From an uncultured Acidobacteriia bacterium (GTDB lineage: Bacteria; Acidobacteriota; Terriglobia; Bryobacterales; Bryobacteraceae): DNA of 41,346 bases. Positions 25,636 to 34,522 of the stretch are shown piece by piece. The position numbers were made by a program, and so were the translations under genes. The notes under the pieces were generated by a model. It was not told where the DNA came from. It saw nothing but the letters and a program-made list of their open reading frames with translations, and ran no database searches. The stretch lies in assembly GCA_903825445.1 (NCBI GenBank), contig CAIKAS010000160.1:1-41346 (forward strand). The letters run 5' to 3'. The first letter of the stretch is position 1, and each line of letters opens with the position of its first letter.

Positions 25636-26976
25636 ATGCCGGAATCGCAGGCCATCTCATTTGCGGTATTCACGGCTGATCGACCGGAGCTGGCAGCCGG
25701 ATGCCTGAGTAGCTATCTTTCCCTTCCATCATTACCAGCCAGCGTCATTGTGATGGACGATTCCCGCGATGAGGCGAACGTAGCCCGGACCGCTAAGGTC
25801 ACCCGGAATATATCGGCGCGCTATGCAGGTCGCGGTGAACGTAGGCGATACGCCGCCGAACTTGCGCGAGTCGGCATTCTGGAAGATGTCGCCGCCTTCT
25901 GTCTGCTTGGTCCAGATGGTGATTGGTTCACCGCGGGTGCGAGCCGGAACGCCGCATTGCTGGACACGGTCGGCGAGAAGATATTCATGGCCGATGATGA
26001 CACTCGCGGTCGAACCGTCGTTCAACCGGAGCACAATACCAACGTCCGGCTTGGTGGCCACGAGGATCCGACTGACATCCGCTTCTTCGAGACGCGCAGT
26101 GCGGCCAAACTTGCCGCCGAATGGAAACAGGTCGATTTATTTGGACAGGTGGAATCTTTCCTGGGTGCAGGGCAGGGAATTATCCGGCTTGCCAGTTGCG
26201 GTGTCATCGGCGATTCCGGATTTTATTCGCCTGCGCACCTGCTCTGGATGGCGTCGCCCGAAACAACGGCGCGGCTGCGGGAGTCGGATGCGGTGTTCTC
26301 GATTGCACTGCACAGTCGTGAGGTTATTCGCCTCGTTCCTGAGCCGACTATCACTCGCGGCACTGTTTGTATGGCGACGACGCTTGGACTCGACAATCGG
26401 CAATTGCTGCCTCCGTTTCTTCCTGTCGGTCGAAACGAAGATGGCTTGTTCGGGAACCTGATGCTCCGTTGCTTCCCTGAAGCCTGCACAGTACATCTGC
26501 CGTTTGGCGTCTCTCATGAGGCTCCTGAGAACCGCCCCTACCATCGTCTACCGCATGAACCACAGACCATACGACTCTCGGAGCTGATCATCCTGCTCCT
26601 CTCCGCCTGCACTGCCGATGATTTTCGTGCCTTAGGCGCGCACCTGGTGGAAGTCAGTTCCTCGCCCGAAAGGTTTGTTCAGTATGCGCGGCAGATTGTT
26701 GCCGGCGCCCGCAGCGCTCTGCTGCGTAAGATCGAGGAGCGGTGGGCAGCGTTCCAGCCTATGTCGCCGCTCTGGCGCACGCAAACTGACACTTTGCGCA
26801 CGCGCTTACAGGAACTGATCGATTCTCCAGATTGCTGGCAGCCTCTCGAACTTCAGGACGCTCGAGAAACGGCGCGAATCGTGGCTCTCACCGGAAAACT
26901 AATTGCCTGGTGGCCCGATATCGTAGAGGCCGCAGGTCACCTTCGCGCGAAAGGGATTCGAGTCAGTCGGGATTAG
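25636..26976 (+). CDS. Glycosyltransferase-like (GT-A) protein of unknown substrate
   Basis: The 446-residue protein starts at ATG 25636, 15 bases after argR, so it may belong to the arginine operon. The N-terminus (ISFAVFTADRPELAAGCLSS, then PASVIVMDDSRDEAN) looks like the nucleotide-sugar fold of family 2 glycosyltransferases. It is followed by GASRNAALLDTVGEKIFMAD with a DDD motif at 120-122, the equivalent of the metal-binding DXD. Later NEDGLFGNLMLRCFPE (about 279-294) resembles an acceptor-site ED motif. The C-terminal 120 residues are helical. No signal peptide or membrane helix is seen. The family fit is by pattern only; a non-catalytic or divergent enzyme is possible. Its end overlaps the convergent tex gene by four bases. 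Confidence 0.55.
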   Translation: MPESQAISFAVFTADRPELAAGCLSSYLSLPSLPASVIVMDDSRDEANVARTAKVTRNISARYAGRGERRRYAAELARVGILEDVAAFCLLGPDGDWFTAGASRNAALLDTVGEKIFMADDDTRGRTVVQPEHNTNVRLGGHEDPTDIRFFETRSAAKLAAEWKQVDLFGQVESFLGAGQGIIRLASCGVIGDSGFYSPAHLLWMASPETTARLRESDAVFSIALHSREVIRLVPEPTITRGTVCMATTLGLDNRQLLPPFLPVGRNEDGLFGNLMLRCFPEACTVHLPFGVSHEAPENRPYHRLPHEPQTIRLSELIILLLSACTADDFRALGAHLVEVSSSPERFVQYARQIVAGARSALLRKIEERWAAFQPMSPLWRTQTDTLRTRLQELIDSPDCWQPLELQDARETARIVALTGKLIAWWPDIVEAAGHLRAKGIRVSRD

Positions 26977-29240
26977 CGCCGTTTCCAGCGATCGGCCAGA
27001 GCCGCCAGTTTTTCATCCATGCTGGGTGGGGGCGGGGCTTGTACCGGCTTCGGCCGCTCGCTTTTCTTCTGTGCGCCGGCCTCCACTTTGGTCTTCATGG
27101 ACAACGCGATCCGTTTGGTCTTGGCGTCCGCGGTCAGCACGTGGACCTGCACAATCTGGCCCACCTTCACCACGTCGGACGGCTCTTTGATGTATCGGTT
27201 TGAGAGCTCACTGATGTGCACCAATCCGTCCTGATGAACACCCACGTCCACGAAGGCGCCGAATTTCGTGACGTTAGTGACTACGCCTTCGAGAGTCATC
27301 CCAGTTTGTAAATCCGCGATCTCCCTGACGTTCTCTTTGAACGCGGGGGCTACAAACTTCTCGCGCGGGTCCCTGCCGGGCTTCCGAAGTTCCTGGAGGA
27401 TGTCGTTTAGCGTGTAGACGCCGGCCTTCAGGCTGCTCTTGTCGACCTTTTCGAGCAACTCGGGCTGCTCCATCAATTGCGTTACCGGCACGTGGAGGCT
27501 CGCGGCAATCTGCTCCACCACGGGGTAGGACTCGGGGTGCACCGCGCTCATATCCAGCGGCTGGTCGCCGTTGCGAATGCGGAGAAAGCCAGCTGCCTGT
27601 TCAAAGGTCTTCGGACCGATTCCAGGGACGGCATTCAACTGGACGCGTGAACGGAACCGTCCGTGCTCATTGCGGAATTCCACAATCTTGAGCGCCGTGC
27701 GTTCATTGATGCCTGCTACATATCGGAGCAGTGCCCAGGAGGCGGTATTGAGATCCACGCCGACTCGATTGACGCAGCTTTCAATCACCATCTGGAGCGA
27801 TTTGCCGAGATGGTTCTGATCCACATCGTGCTGATACTGGCCGACTCCGATAGATTTCGGATCGAGCTTCACGAGTTCGGCGAGAGGATCCTGCAAGCGC
27901 CGGGCAATTGAGATGGCGCCGCGAACTGTCAGGTCCAGATCCGGAAACTCCTGACGCGCGATGTCCGACGCCGAGTAAATCGACGCACCCGATTCGTTGA
28001 CCGTCACGCTGAAGAGGGACGTCAGCCCTTCCTTTCGGAAGAACTCCCGCACGAAGGCGTCCGTCTCGCGGGAGGCGGTGCCGTTTCCAATCGCAATGGC
28101 GCGGACGTTGTACTTCGTGATCAGCGTCTTGAGAATTCGCTCCGCACCGGCTACGTCATTCTTCGGCTGGAACGGATAGATGACATCGTGGCCGAGAAAC
28201 TTTCCGGTATCGTCCACTACGGCGATCTTGCAGCCGGTGCGAATGCCGGGATCGAGCCCAAGCACCGCTAATTGCCCGACGGGCGGCGCGAGCAGGAGAT
28301 TCTGGAGGTTATCGCGGAACACGGCGATGGCGTCTGTGTCGGCGCGCTGTTTGAGTTCCATGCGAATTTCCGACGTGATGGAGGTATTCAGCAGTCGCTT
28401 CCAGGCATCTTCGGCCGCTGTGTTGAGCTGAGCGGTCCAGTCACCGGGACGCGTGTGAACTTTGCCCTTGATGATGTCGAGTGGGCGCTGCGGTTCGAGT
28501 TCAATCACGAAGTACAGGACGCCCGTCGTCTCGCCGCGGCGAATGGCGAGCATGCGGTGGGACGGAATCTGCTTCACCGGTTCACGATAGTCGTAGTACA
28601 TCGTGAATTTCTGCTCTTCGTCCACGGCATCTGTCATCTTCCTGCTGACAATCACGCCCTCGTCAAACATCGCCTTACGAAGGAGCTTGCGAATATCGGC
28701 GTTGTCGCTAATCGTCTCGGCCACTATGTGGCGTGCGCCTTCGAATGCTTCTTCAACGGTATTAACGCCCTTTTCCGCATCGACAAATGTGGCGGCGAAG
28801 GCGTCGAGCGGGAGTTCGCGCGGCTCCTGCTCCCAGAGATAGTTCGCGAGCGGCTCCAATCCCTTTTCGCGCGCGATCATGGCCTTGGTGCGGCGCTTCG
28901 GCTTGTATGGAAGGTAGAGGTCTTCCAGTTCGCTCTTGTCGAAGGTCGCTTCGATGCGCGCCTTCAGGTCGTCCGTGAGTTTGCCTTGCTCGGCAATGGA
29001 TGCGAGTATGGTCTCCTTGCGCGATACGAGCTCGCGGAAGTAGAGCAGCTTCTCTTCGATGTTGCGGATCTGGACTTCGTCCAGGTTTCCGGTCACCTCT
29101 TTTCGGTAGCGGGCGATGAAGGGAACGGTAGCTCCTTCGTCGAGCAGTTCCACCGTGGCAAGCAGGCCCTTGACGGGGACCTGGAGGATTTGGGCGATGT
29201 GAATCAGTAGTTCAGGAGTGAGAGTCTGAGGCGCAGTCAT
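26973..29240 (-). CDS. tex: Tex-family RNA-binding transcription accessory protein
   Basis: The 755-residue protein has the standard layout: Tex N-terminal helical region (FIARYRKEVTGNLDEVQI at 41-58), a YqgF-like RNase H fold starting LGLDPGIRTG (327-336), helix-hairpin-helix repeats about 495-570 (YVAGINERTALKIVEFRNEH, then NAVPGIGPKTFEQAAGF), and an S1 domain about 645-715 (GVVTNVTKFGAFVDVGVHQD, GLVHISELSNRYIKEPSDVV). The C-terminal tail is Pro/Lys-rich. Tex binds nucleic acid and affects transcription and stress tolerance. The convergent glycosyltransferase-like gene overlaps its stop by four bases. Confidence 0.95.
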   Translation of the reverse strand: MTAPQTLTPELLIHIAQILQVPVKGLLATVELLDEGATVPFIARYRKEVTGNLDEVQIRNIEEKLLYFRELVSRKETILASIAEQGKLTDDLKARIEATFDKSELEDLYLPYKPKRRTKAMIAREKGLEPLANYLWEQEPRELPLDAFAATFVDAEKGVNTVEEAFEGARHIVAETISDNADIRKLLRKAMFDEGVIVSRKMTDAVDEEQKFTMYYDYREPVKQIPSHRMLAIRRGETTGVLYFVIELEPQRPLDIIKGKVHTRPGDWTAQLNTAAEDAWKRLLNTSITSEIRMELKQRADTDAIAVFRDNLQNLLLAPPVGQLAVLGLDPGIRTGCKIAVVDDTGKFLGHDVIYPFQPKNDVAGAERILKTLITKYNVRAIAIGNGTASRETDAFVREFFRKEGLTSLFSVTVNESGASIYSASDIARQEFPDLDLTVRGAISIARRLQDPLAELVKLDPKSIGVGQYQHDVDQNHLGKSLQMVIESCVNRVGVDLNTASWALLRYVAGINERTALKIVEFRNEHGRFRSRVQLNAVPGIGPKTFEQAAGFLRIRNGDQPLDMSAVHPESYPVVEQIAASLHVPVTQLMEQPELLEKVDKSSLKAGVYTLNDILQELRKPGRDPREKFVAPAFKENVREIADLQTGMTLEGVVTNVTKFGAFVDVGVHQDGLVHISELSNRYIKEPSDVVKVGQIVQVHVLTADAKTKRIALSMKTKVEAGAQKKSERPKPVQAPPPPSMDEKLAALADRWKRR

Positions 29241-29305
29241 TGAGGAAAGACTCTCCAGTGTAGCGTGCGAAACAATTCGTGAGAACTTCCAATTTGTGTA
29301 GGAAG

Positions 29306-30199
29306 TTAAGTGAAGAAAAGGCGTTGTGCATTGCCGCCTCGGATGCCTGCGCGTTCGTTTTCGGAGGCGAAGGCCAGCAGTTCTTCGAAGCGTGCGGATT
29401 GCTTCACATAATCCGCCTGACTGGTTCCCACCATCCCCCAGATCATGCGTTCGGGGCCGAAGGTATCGTAGATGCGTTTGGTTAACTTGCCCAAGTCACC
29501 CTTGTATTCGGGCCAGTTGGAATACTTGAGAATCACGTGCGGCAGTGCGGCTAGTTTCAGGACTTCGTCGTATTCCGCTTCCGTGCCTTGGCCGGGCCGG
29601 CCCATGTGATCCAGGATCACGGTGGTATCCGGGAACCGCGCGGCCAGGGCGTGGATGGCGGGTGCCTGACCGGGAATGAAATGCATCTCCACCGCCATCC
29701 CTAAAGACGCTATGGCTTGCCAGCAGGCCGTCATCCTGGGGTCTTTCATGTCACGATTGCGGATTGGCCCGGTGGTCTCCGGGGTCATCGACATTTCGTG
29801 GATGCGCATGGCAATGATTCGGCGTGGCCAGCGATCGGACAGTTCGCGCAGACGCTGTGGCGTGTCCGCGCGGAAGGGGTCGAACAGGCAAGTTGCTTTG
29901 AAATACCCCGGTCTTGGTTCATGCGCGAGGCAGTATTCCAGATAGCGGTGATCGTCCTGATAGGGTTCCGGGTGGACGATGATCGAATGCGCGAGTCCGG
30001 CGGACTCGACCAGTTTCAAGTGATCTTCGAGCGAATACGCGGTCGGCTTGTAGGGCGCGTCGGGAGCGTAAGGGACGCGGGTCGGGTCGAACAGATGAAC
30101 GTGGCTCTCAATCGTCATTCCCGAGGCGGCCTCGGCAGTGGCGGCTGTGACGGCGCCCGCCGCAGTCAATATAGCCTGGCGGCGGGTCAGGGTGGTCAT
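29306..30199 (-). CDS. Tat-exported amidohydrolase-2 family metal hydrolase
   Basis: The ATG at 30199 gives 297 residues beginning MTTLTRRQAILTAAGAVTAA, a twin-arginine signal (TRRQAIL) with cleavage near AAS. An upstream frame extension to 30229 adds residues before the signal and is rejected. The TIM-barrel hydrolase has HVH (His33, His35) in ESHVHLFDP, IIVHPEP, MAVEMHFIPGQAP and the late ILDHMGRPGQG. It resembles PF04909 decarboxylase/lactonase-like enzymes that act on lactones or carboxylic acids. The substrate is unknown. It diverges from the methyltransferase gene; their starts are about 30 bases apart. Confidence 0.82.
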   Translation of the reverse strand: MTTLTRRQAILTAAGAVTAATAEAASGMTIESHVHLFDPTRVPYAPDAPYKPTAYSLEDHLKLVESAGLAHSIIVHPEPYQDDHRYLEYCLAHEPRPGYFKATCLFDPFRADTPQRLRELSDRWPRRIIAMRIHEMSMTPETTGPIRNRDMKDPRMTACWQAIASLGMAVEMHFIPGQAPAIHALAARFPDTTVILDHMGRPGQGTEAEYDEVLKLAALPHVILKYSNWPEYKGDLGKLTKRIYDTFGPERMIWGMVGTSQADYVKQSARFEELLAFASENERAGIRGGNAQRLFFT

Positions 30200-30230
30200 G
30201 TCCGTTGTTATATCAGATCTGTTCGTCATA

Positions 30231-30983
30231 GTGTTCGGTGTACATTCTGGATTGGCGCAGAGACTTGAGAGTTTGGATGATCCGGTTGCGGTCTACGATG
30301 CCGTCGCTCCGTCGTTTGCTTTGCTTACGGCTGAACGGAGGGCTTATCTGGATGTGGTCGACCGGCTCGTTATCGCGCACGCTCCGGCTGAGACTCATCG
30401 CCTTCTCGACGTGGGGGCCGGGGATTCCCGGCGCGGTCGGCTGATTGCGGATGCTTTGAAGTGTGATCATCTTGTTCTCCTCGAGCCAAGTTCGGCTATG
30501 CGGTCGTTGGTTTCTTCATCTGACTACGTTGACCTGCGCGTTGAAGAACTCTCCCGCCTGGAAGGGTCTTTCGATGTCATCGTTTGCCTCTGGAACGTGA
30601 TCGGCCACGTTTTCCCGCATGCGGCGCGGGTGGAGGCGATGCGGCAGTTTCATCGGCTGCTTCGCCCCGGTGGCCGGGTGTTCGTGGATGTGGCGCATCG
30701 GTATAACGCTGCGCGTTATGGGGCGGTGCGGACTGCGGGCCGATGGCTGTACGATCACGTCGCGCCATCGGATACGCACGGCGACGTGACCGCGTCGTGG
30801 AACCTTGCGGGACGTGAATACAACGTCCGGGGGCACGTTTTCACTCATCGGGAATTCGCGGGAATGGCGTCCGCAGCGGGCCTGGTGATTGCGCGCCGAA
30901 TCGTAGTTGATTACGATTCAGGCGCGGAATGCAGTTTCGGATTCCAGGGCAACCTGGTGTACATCATGGAACGGCCTTCTTGA
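30231..30983 (+). CDS. SAM-dependent class I methyltransferase
   Basis: The frame is open from further upstream; I take the GTG at 30231, giving 250 residues, because an ATG at 30198 would overlap the start of the divergent gene and add a hydrophobic leader. The start is therefore uncertain. Motif I is RLLDVGAGDSRRGRLIADAL, the acidic end of strand 2 is LLEPSSAM, and motif IV is FDVIVCLWNVIGHV. A LLRPGGRVFVDV segment follows. The substrate is unknown; small molecules or lipids are typical. Its last 20 bases overlap the convergent neuC-type gene. Confidence 0.75.
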   Translation: MFGVHSGLAQRLESLDDPVAVYDAVAPSFALLTAERRAYLDVVDRLVIAHAPAETHRLLDVGAGDSRRGRLIADALKCDHLVLLEPSSAMRSLVSSSDYVDLRVEELSRLEGSFDVIVCLWNVIGHVFPHAARVEAMRQFHRLLRPGGRVFVDVAHRYNAARYGAVRTAGRWLYDHVAPSDTHGDVTASWNLAGREYNVRGHVFTHREFAGMASAAGLVIARRIVVDYDSGAECSFGFQGNLVYIMERPS

Positions 30984-32091
30984 TTAACAGCGTTTGACCC
31001 AGTTCGACGGACCGGAGCACCTCGACGATCTTCTCTGCCGCGTTTCCGTCGCCGTAGGGGTTCTTCATGCCGCGCAGTGATTCGCGGAATGTGGGGTCGA
31101 GGGCGCGGTTGATGGCTAGTCGGATTGCGGTGGCGTCGGGTTCGGCGTTCAGGATGTTGCGGCCCTGCTCGCGGCCGCGCTGGCGGATGCCGATGTTCAC
31201 TGCGGGGATGCCGAACGAAGCTGCTTCCATGATTCCGCTGGAAGAGTTGCCAATCAGTACGGTCATCCTGCGCAGGAGGCTCCAGTATTCCACTGTCGGG
31301 AGGTTTACGAAGAGGCGAGCATTCGGATGAGTGTTTACGAAAGCTTCGGCTTGGGTTATCAGATCGCGGCTGCCGGCGTCGGCATTGGGGTAACAGAAGA
31401 GCAGTTGTAGCGGAAGGTCTTCCAGGGCTTCGAACATGGCGTCCGCTTCGCTCGTGGTGTCGGGCAGCATCGTGGTGGGATGGCATGTCAGCAGCGCGGT
31501 GGGGAGAGTTAGGTCAATGCCGGATGGTTCCGAGAGCCGGCTCTTGTGGAGATGATCTAAGGACGGCGCGCCCGTGTGATGCACTCTCCACGGCTCTTCG
31601 CCCATTGCGATCACTCGGGCGCGTGCTGAGGCTGTCGAGGTGAAGTGCAAATGGCACATCTTGGTTAAGGCGTTGCGCACCGCATCGTCGATCGCGCCTT
31701 CACTGATCTCGCCGCCTTCGATGTGGGCCATGGGGATTCGCAGCGCCAGGCCTACGGTCGCCGGCGCCAGGAACTCATAGCGATCCGCGATCAACAGCAT
31801 AATGTCGGGTCGCATCTGGCCTAAGCAATCGGCCAAACCGAGAGTCGCGACGCCAATCGTCTTAGCCATTCCGATATCGGTATCGGAACTTAGAAGGCAT
31901 TCGACGCGGGCCGCTATATGCAAACCGTCGCGCTCGATTTCAGCGGCCGTATTTCCGAACTCGGGCGAAAGGTGGGGACCCATCGCAATGATGCGAAGGT
32001 CGATGTCGCTGTATGCTGCCAGGGAACGCAGGGGCCAGTACAGGTGGTTATAGTCGGCACGCGACGAAGTCACAACGGCTATCGTTCTCAT
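30964..32091 (-). CDS. neuC: UDP-N-acetylglucosamine 2-epimerase, hydrolysing (NeuC-like)
   Basis: The ATG at 32091 overlaps the quinoprotein dehydrogenase stop by four bases; a longer upstream frame to 32208 is antisense noise. The 375-residue product begins MRTIAVVTSSRADYNHLYWP, as NeuC proteins do. It has IADRYEFLAPATVGLALRIP, then HIEGGEISEGAIDDAVRNAL with TKMCHLHF, and ends with VLIGNSSSGIMEAASFGIPA plus IGIRQRGREQGRNI. The enzyme turns UDP-GlcNAc into ManNAc and UDP, the first step of sialic-acid-type sugar synthesis. No NeuB or NeuA is in the window. The operon link to a quinoprotein and cytochrome is odd. Confidence 0.85.
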   Translation of the reverse strand: MRTIAVVTSSRADYNHLYWPLRSLAAYSDIDLRIIAMGPHLSPEFGNTAAEIERDGLHIAARVECLLSSDTDIGMAKTIGVATLGLADCLGQMRPDIMLLIADRYEFLAPATVGLALRIPMAHIEGGEISEGAIDDAVRNALTKMCHLHFTSTASARARVIAMGEEPWRVHHTGAPSLDHLHKSRLSEPSGIDLTLPTALLTCHPTTMLPDTTSEADAMFEALEDLPLQLLFCYPNADAGSRDLITQAEAFVNTHPNARLFVNLPTVEYWSLLRRMTVLIGNSSSGIMEAASFGIPAVNIGIRQRGREQGRNILNAEPDATAIRLAINRALDPTFRESLRGMKNPYGDGNAAEKIVEVLRSVELGQTLLIKKAVP

Positions 32092-33704
32092 GGCTTGTTC
32101 ATCACGAAAGCGTAGATCACGTCGCCCGCAATCACGGTCACGTACTGCTTTCCGTCGAGCATGTAAGTGATCGGGGCTGAAGGACCAGCCAGGAGTCCCG
32201 CGCCCCACAAAACGTCGCCGCTACTCGCGTTCAGTGCCATCAGCTTGCTTCCATTTACCGTGAAAACTACGTTTCCGGCGGTGGTCAGCAGCGCACCACC
32301 TCCACCGGTCAGCCATTCATGCTTCCACCTCGCCTTACCTGTCTTGTAGTCAATCGCCTGAAGTGCGTTCGGACCAACGGAGCCGCCTCCGGATTCGATT
32401 CCGCCGTAGCCTTCCGGGTGATCGTCGGTATCGGAGAGATAGAAGATGCTGTAACTCTGGCTCGTGTTCACGTAAAAGAGCCCGGTATCGGGATTGAAGG
32501 CAGGCGGGAACCAGCCGACCACTCCGCCGGATGACGGGGCTACCAGGGTACCGCCTACCGAAGGCTCTTTTGCCGGATTTGGTTTCGGTTCCCCAGTGGC
32601 AGAAACTCCAAGTGACCAGTTGAGGGTATCGATCATCGGCGCGGTCAATATGTTCTTGCCCGTTTGCCGGTCGAGCACGAAGAAGTAGCCGTTGCGGCTG
32701 GCTTGTATCAGCAGTTTCCGCTTTTGCCCCGCCACAACACCATCCACCAGCACCGGAGTCTGCACAGCGTCCCAGTCATGCGTGTCATGCGGCGAAGACT
32801 GGAAGTACCAGGCCACTTTGCCGTTATCTGGATTGATCGCAAGGATGGTACACGTGTAGAGGTTGGCGCCCTTGCGGCTTTGGGGCGCGTAAACAGGATT
32901 CGGATTGCCCGTCCCCACGAAGTAGAGATTCAGCTCAGGATCGTACGTGCCGGGCAGCCACGGTCCACCTCCGCCATGGGTTGCCGCGTAGGCGTCCGGC
33001 CAGGTTTCACTGCCAGCTTCTCCCGCCTTGGGAGTTGTGTAGCGCGTCCACTGGACATCGCCTGTTTCGGGGTCGCGGGATTGCAGGAAGCCAGGAATAT
33101 CGAGGTTATCGCCGCCAGTCCCGATGAGAACGTGATTTCCGATGATCACGGGCGGCATCGCGGAGAAATAAAACTGTTTGGGATCGGCCACTGGCTTAAT
33201 CCAGCGCTGCTTCCCCGTTGTGGCATCGAGTGAGACCAGAAAGTCGTCGCGTGTGAGCATGTAGAGCCAGTTGCCATAAATGCCGACACCCTTGTTGTTG
33301 GTGCCAAGGCCGCCGTTGCCCACGGAAGTGCGGTACCAGTGCCACATCTCGCGTCCATTGCGCGCGTCTACGGCCCAGGCGTTGTCATTGGCCGTGAAGT
33401 ACAGCATGCCGTTGGCCATGAGCGGCGTGCCGGATACGCGAACGCCTGCGCCGATGCTGCCACCTACTATCGGCGGGCCGCCGCGTCCTGCGTTCGGCGC
33501 ACCTCCCGCTGGGCCGGCATCGGTGATCCGCATCATCCATCGCAGGGACAGATTCTGCACGTTGCCATCATTGATGAGCCGGAGCGAACTGTACCGTCGA
33601 CCGGTTAGATCGCCGTTGTAAGTCGGCCAGCTGTCACTCAGGGGTTGGAGAGTCTGCGCGGCCAGAGCAGTAGTAAACGCGAAGGCGAGTAAACAGCGCC
33701 TCAT
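32088..33704 (-). CDS. PQQ-dependent dehydrogenase (quinoprotein, eight-bladed propeller)
   Basis: The 538-residue preprotein has a signal peptide (RRCLLAFAFTTALAAQ) and starts mature sequence with SDSWPTYNGDLTGRRYS, the usual beginning of quinoprotein alcohol dehydrogenases. Repeats with W motifs (AVDARNGREMWHWY, SLDATTGKQRWIKP, AINPDNGKVAWYFQ, ALNASSGDVLWGAG) form the propeller. The acid DWDAVQTPVLVDG (containing Asp-Trp) fits the active-site region. It oxidises alcohols or sugars in the periplasm and would give electrons to the dihaem cytochrome encoded just upstream, with which it overlaps by four bases. No cofactor-synthesis pqq genes are in the window. Confidence 0.88.
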   Translation of the reverse strand: MRRCLLAFAFTTALAAQTLQPLSDSWPTYNGDLTGRRYSSLRLINDGNVQNLSLRWMMRITDAGPAGGAPNAGRGGPPIVGGSIGAGVRVSGTPLMANGMLYFTANDNAWAVDARNGREMWHWYRTSVGNGGLGTNNKGVGIYGNWLYMLTRDDFLVSLDATTGKQRWIKPVADPKQFYFSAMPPVIIGNHVLIGTGGDNLDIPGFLQSRDPETGDVQWTRYTTPKAGEAGSETWPDAYAATHGGGGPWLPGTYDPELNLYFVGTGNPNPVYAPQSRKGANLYTCTILAINPDNGKVAWYFQSSPHDTHDWDAVQTPVLVDGVVAGQKRKLLIQASRNGYFFVLDRQTGKNILTAPMIDTLNWSLGVSATGEPKPNPAKEPSVGGTLVAPSSGGVVGWFPPAFNPDTGLFYVNTSQSYSIFYLSDTDDHPEGYGGIESGGGSVGPNALQAIDYKTGKARWKHEWLTGGGGALLTTAGNVVFTVNGSKLMALNASSGDVLWGAGLLAGPSAPITYMLDGKQYVTVIAGDVIYAFVMNKP

Positions 33705-34504
33705 TTCAAGGTCACCAGGTAGGCGGTCAAGTCGTGCATCTGTTCGTCTGTGAGGCTCCGCGCGATTTCGCCGTGCTTCGCCATGGGATTGTGAAACTCA
33801 ACTGTCGGGTAGCCGGCGACGCGCGTCCACGAGTGGTATTCGCCTTTCGTATCTCTCATGGCGATGTCAAAATCATCGACAGACAGCGCCACACCCTCCA
33901 CGGTTTCACCGGATGCCAGACGCACCGTTATGGTGGCGCCCGACCCCATGCCGCGGCCCCCGGCTCCTCCGCTCACTACTCTCGCTTGAAGCGTGGGCGG
34001 GTTGTACTTTGCTCCGATGCCCGCCAGATTGCCCGTGACGGAATGGCATGCCGTGCAGCCGCCAGCGCCCGTGAAGAACGCCTTGCCCCTGGCCGCGTCG
34101 CCGACCAGGATATTCGAATAAGTGTAAGTGCTGCGCGTTCCTGCCCCGTAGACCTGGGCAAACAGCCACGCGGCAATATCGGATGCCTGCGCATCGGTCA
34201 CGTTTGGCTTGGGCATACCTTTATCGGGCCGACCCTCGCGCAACAGTGGGGTGATTAGCGTGCCGGTGCCTTCGTCGTCTTCCACCAGGGTCGAGCGCAC
34301 TAAATCCGGTCCGGTGGCAGTGCCCTTGGCGGCTGCACCGTGGCAGTTCGCGCAGCTGATCGCGAAGTATCCGGCTCCGCGTTTGACGGCCTCCGGGTCC
34401 ATGCGGCTTCGGGTAATCGCGGCAGGGGTGGCGGGCACCTGCGCCAGGAGGTTTATTCCGATCACGGCCATACAAGCTGCCACTGTTCCGACTCGCTTCA
34501 TCAT
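33701..34504 (-). CDS. Exported dihaem cytochrome c
   Basis: Tandem ATGs at 34504 and 34501 start a 267-residue protein with a signal peptide (VGTVAACMAVIGINLLAQV). Haem c sites are CANCH (51-55) and CTACH (150-154). Between them lies GRPDKGMPKPNVTDAQASDI, which may hold an axial Met (Met97). An inserted beta-domain (TITVRLASGETVEGVALSVD, then AMRDTKGEYHSWTR) separates the second haem from the C-terminal helix, a layout seen in acidobacterial cytochromes. It likely accepts electrons from the quinoprotein encoded four bases overlapping downstream. The start is only 18 bases from the divergent Nif3-like gene, so its promoter lies inside that gene or the mRNA is nearly leaderless. No Shine-Dalgarno is seen. 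Confidence 0.88.
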   Translation of the reverse strand: MMKRVGTVAACMAVIGINLLAQVPATPAAITRSRMDPEAVKRGAGYFAISCANCHGAAAKGTATGPDLVRSTLVEDDEGTGTLITPLLREGRPDKGMPKPNVTDAQASDIAAWLFAQVYGAGTRSTYTYSNILVGDAARGKAFFTGAGGCTACHSVTGNLAGIGAKYNPPTLQARVVSGGAGGRGMGSGATITVRLASGETVEGVALSVDDFDIAMRDTKGEYHSWTRVAGYPTVEFHNPMAKHGEIARSLTDEQMHDLTAYLVTLK

Positions 34505-34522
34505 TGATAGGATATACAGCAC

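Noticed and set aside
28272..29210. 312-codon plus-strand frame
   Set aside because: Antisense to the start of tex, composition typical of shadows.
30138..30230. Longer methyltransferase start
   Set aside because: Overlaps the divergent amidohydrolase's signal peptide and adds sequence not seen in the fold.
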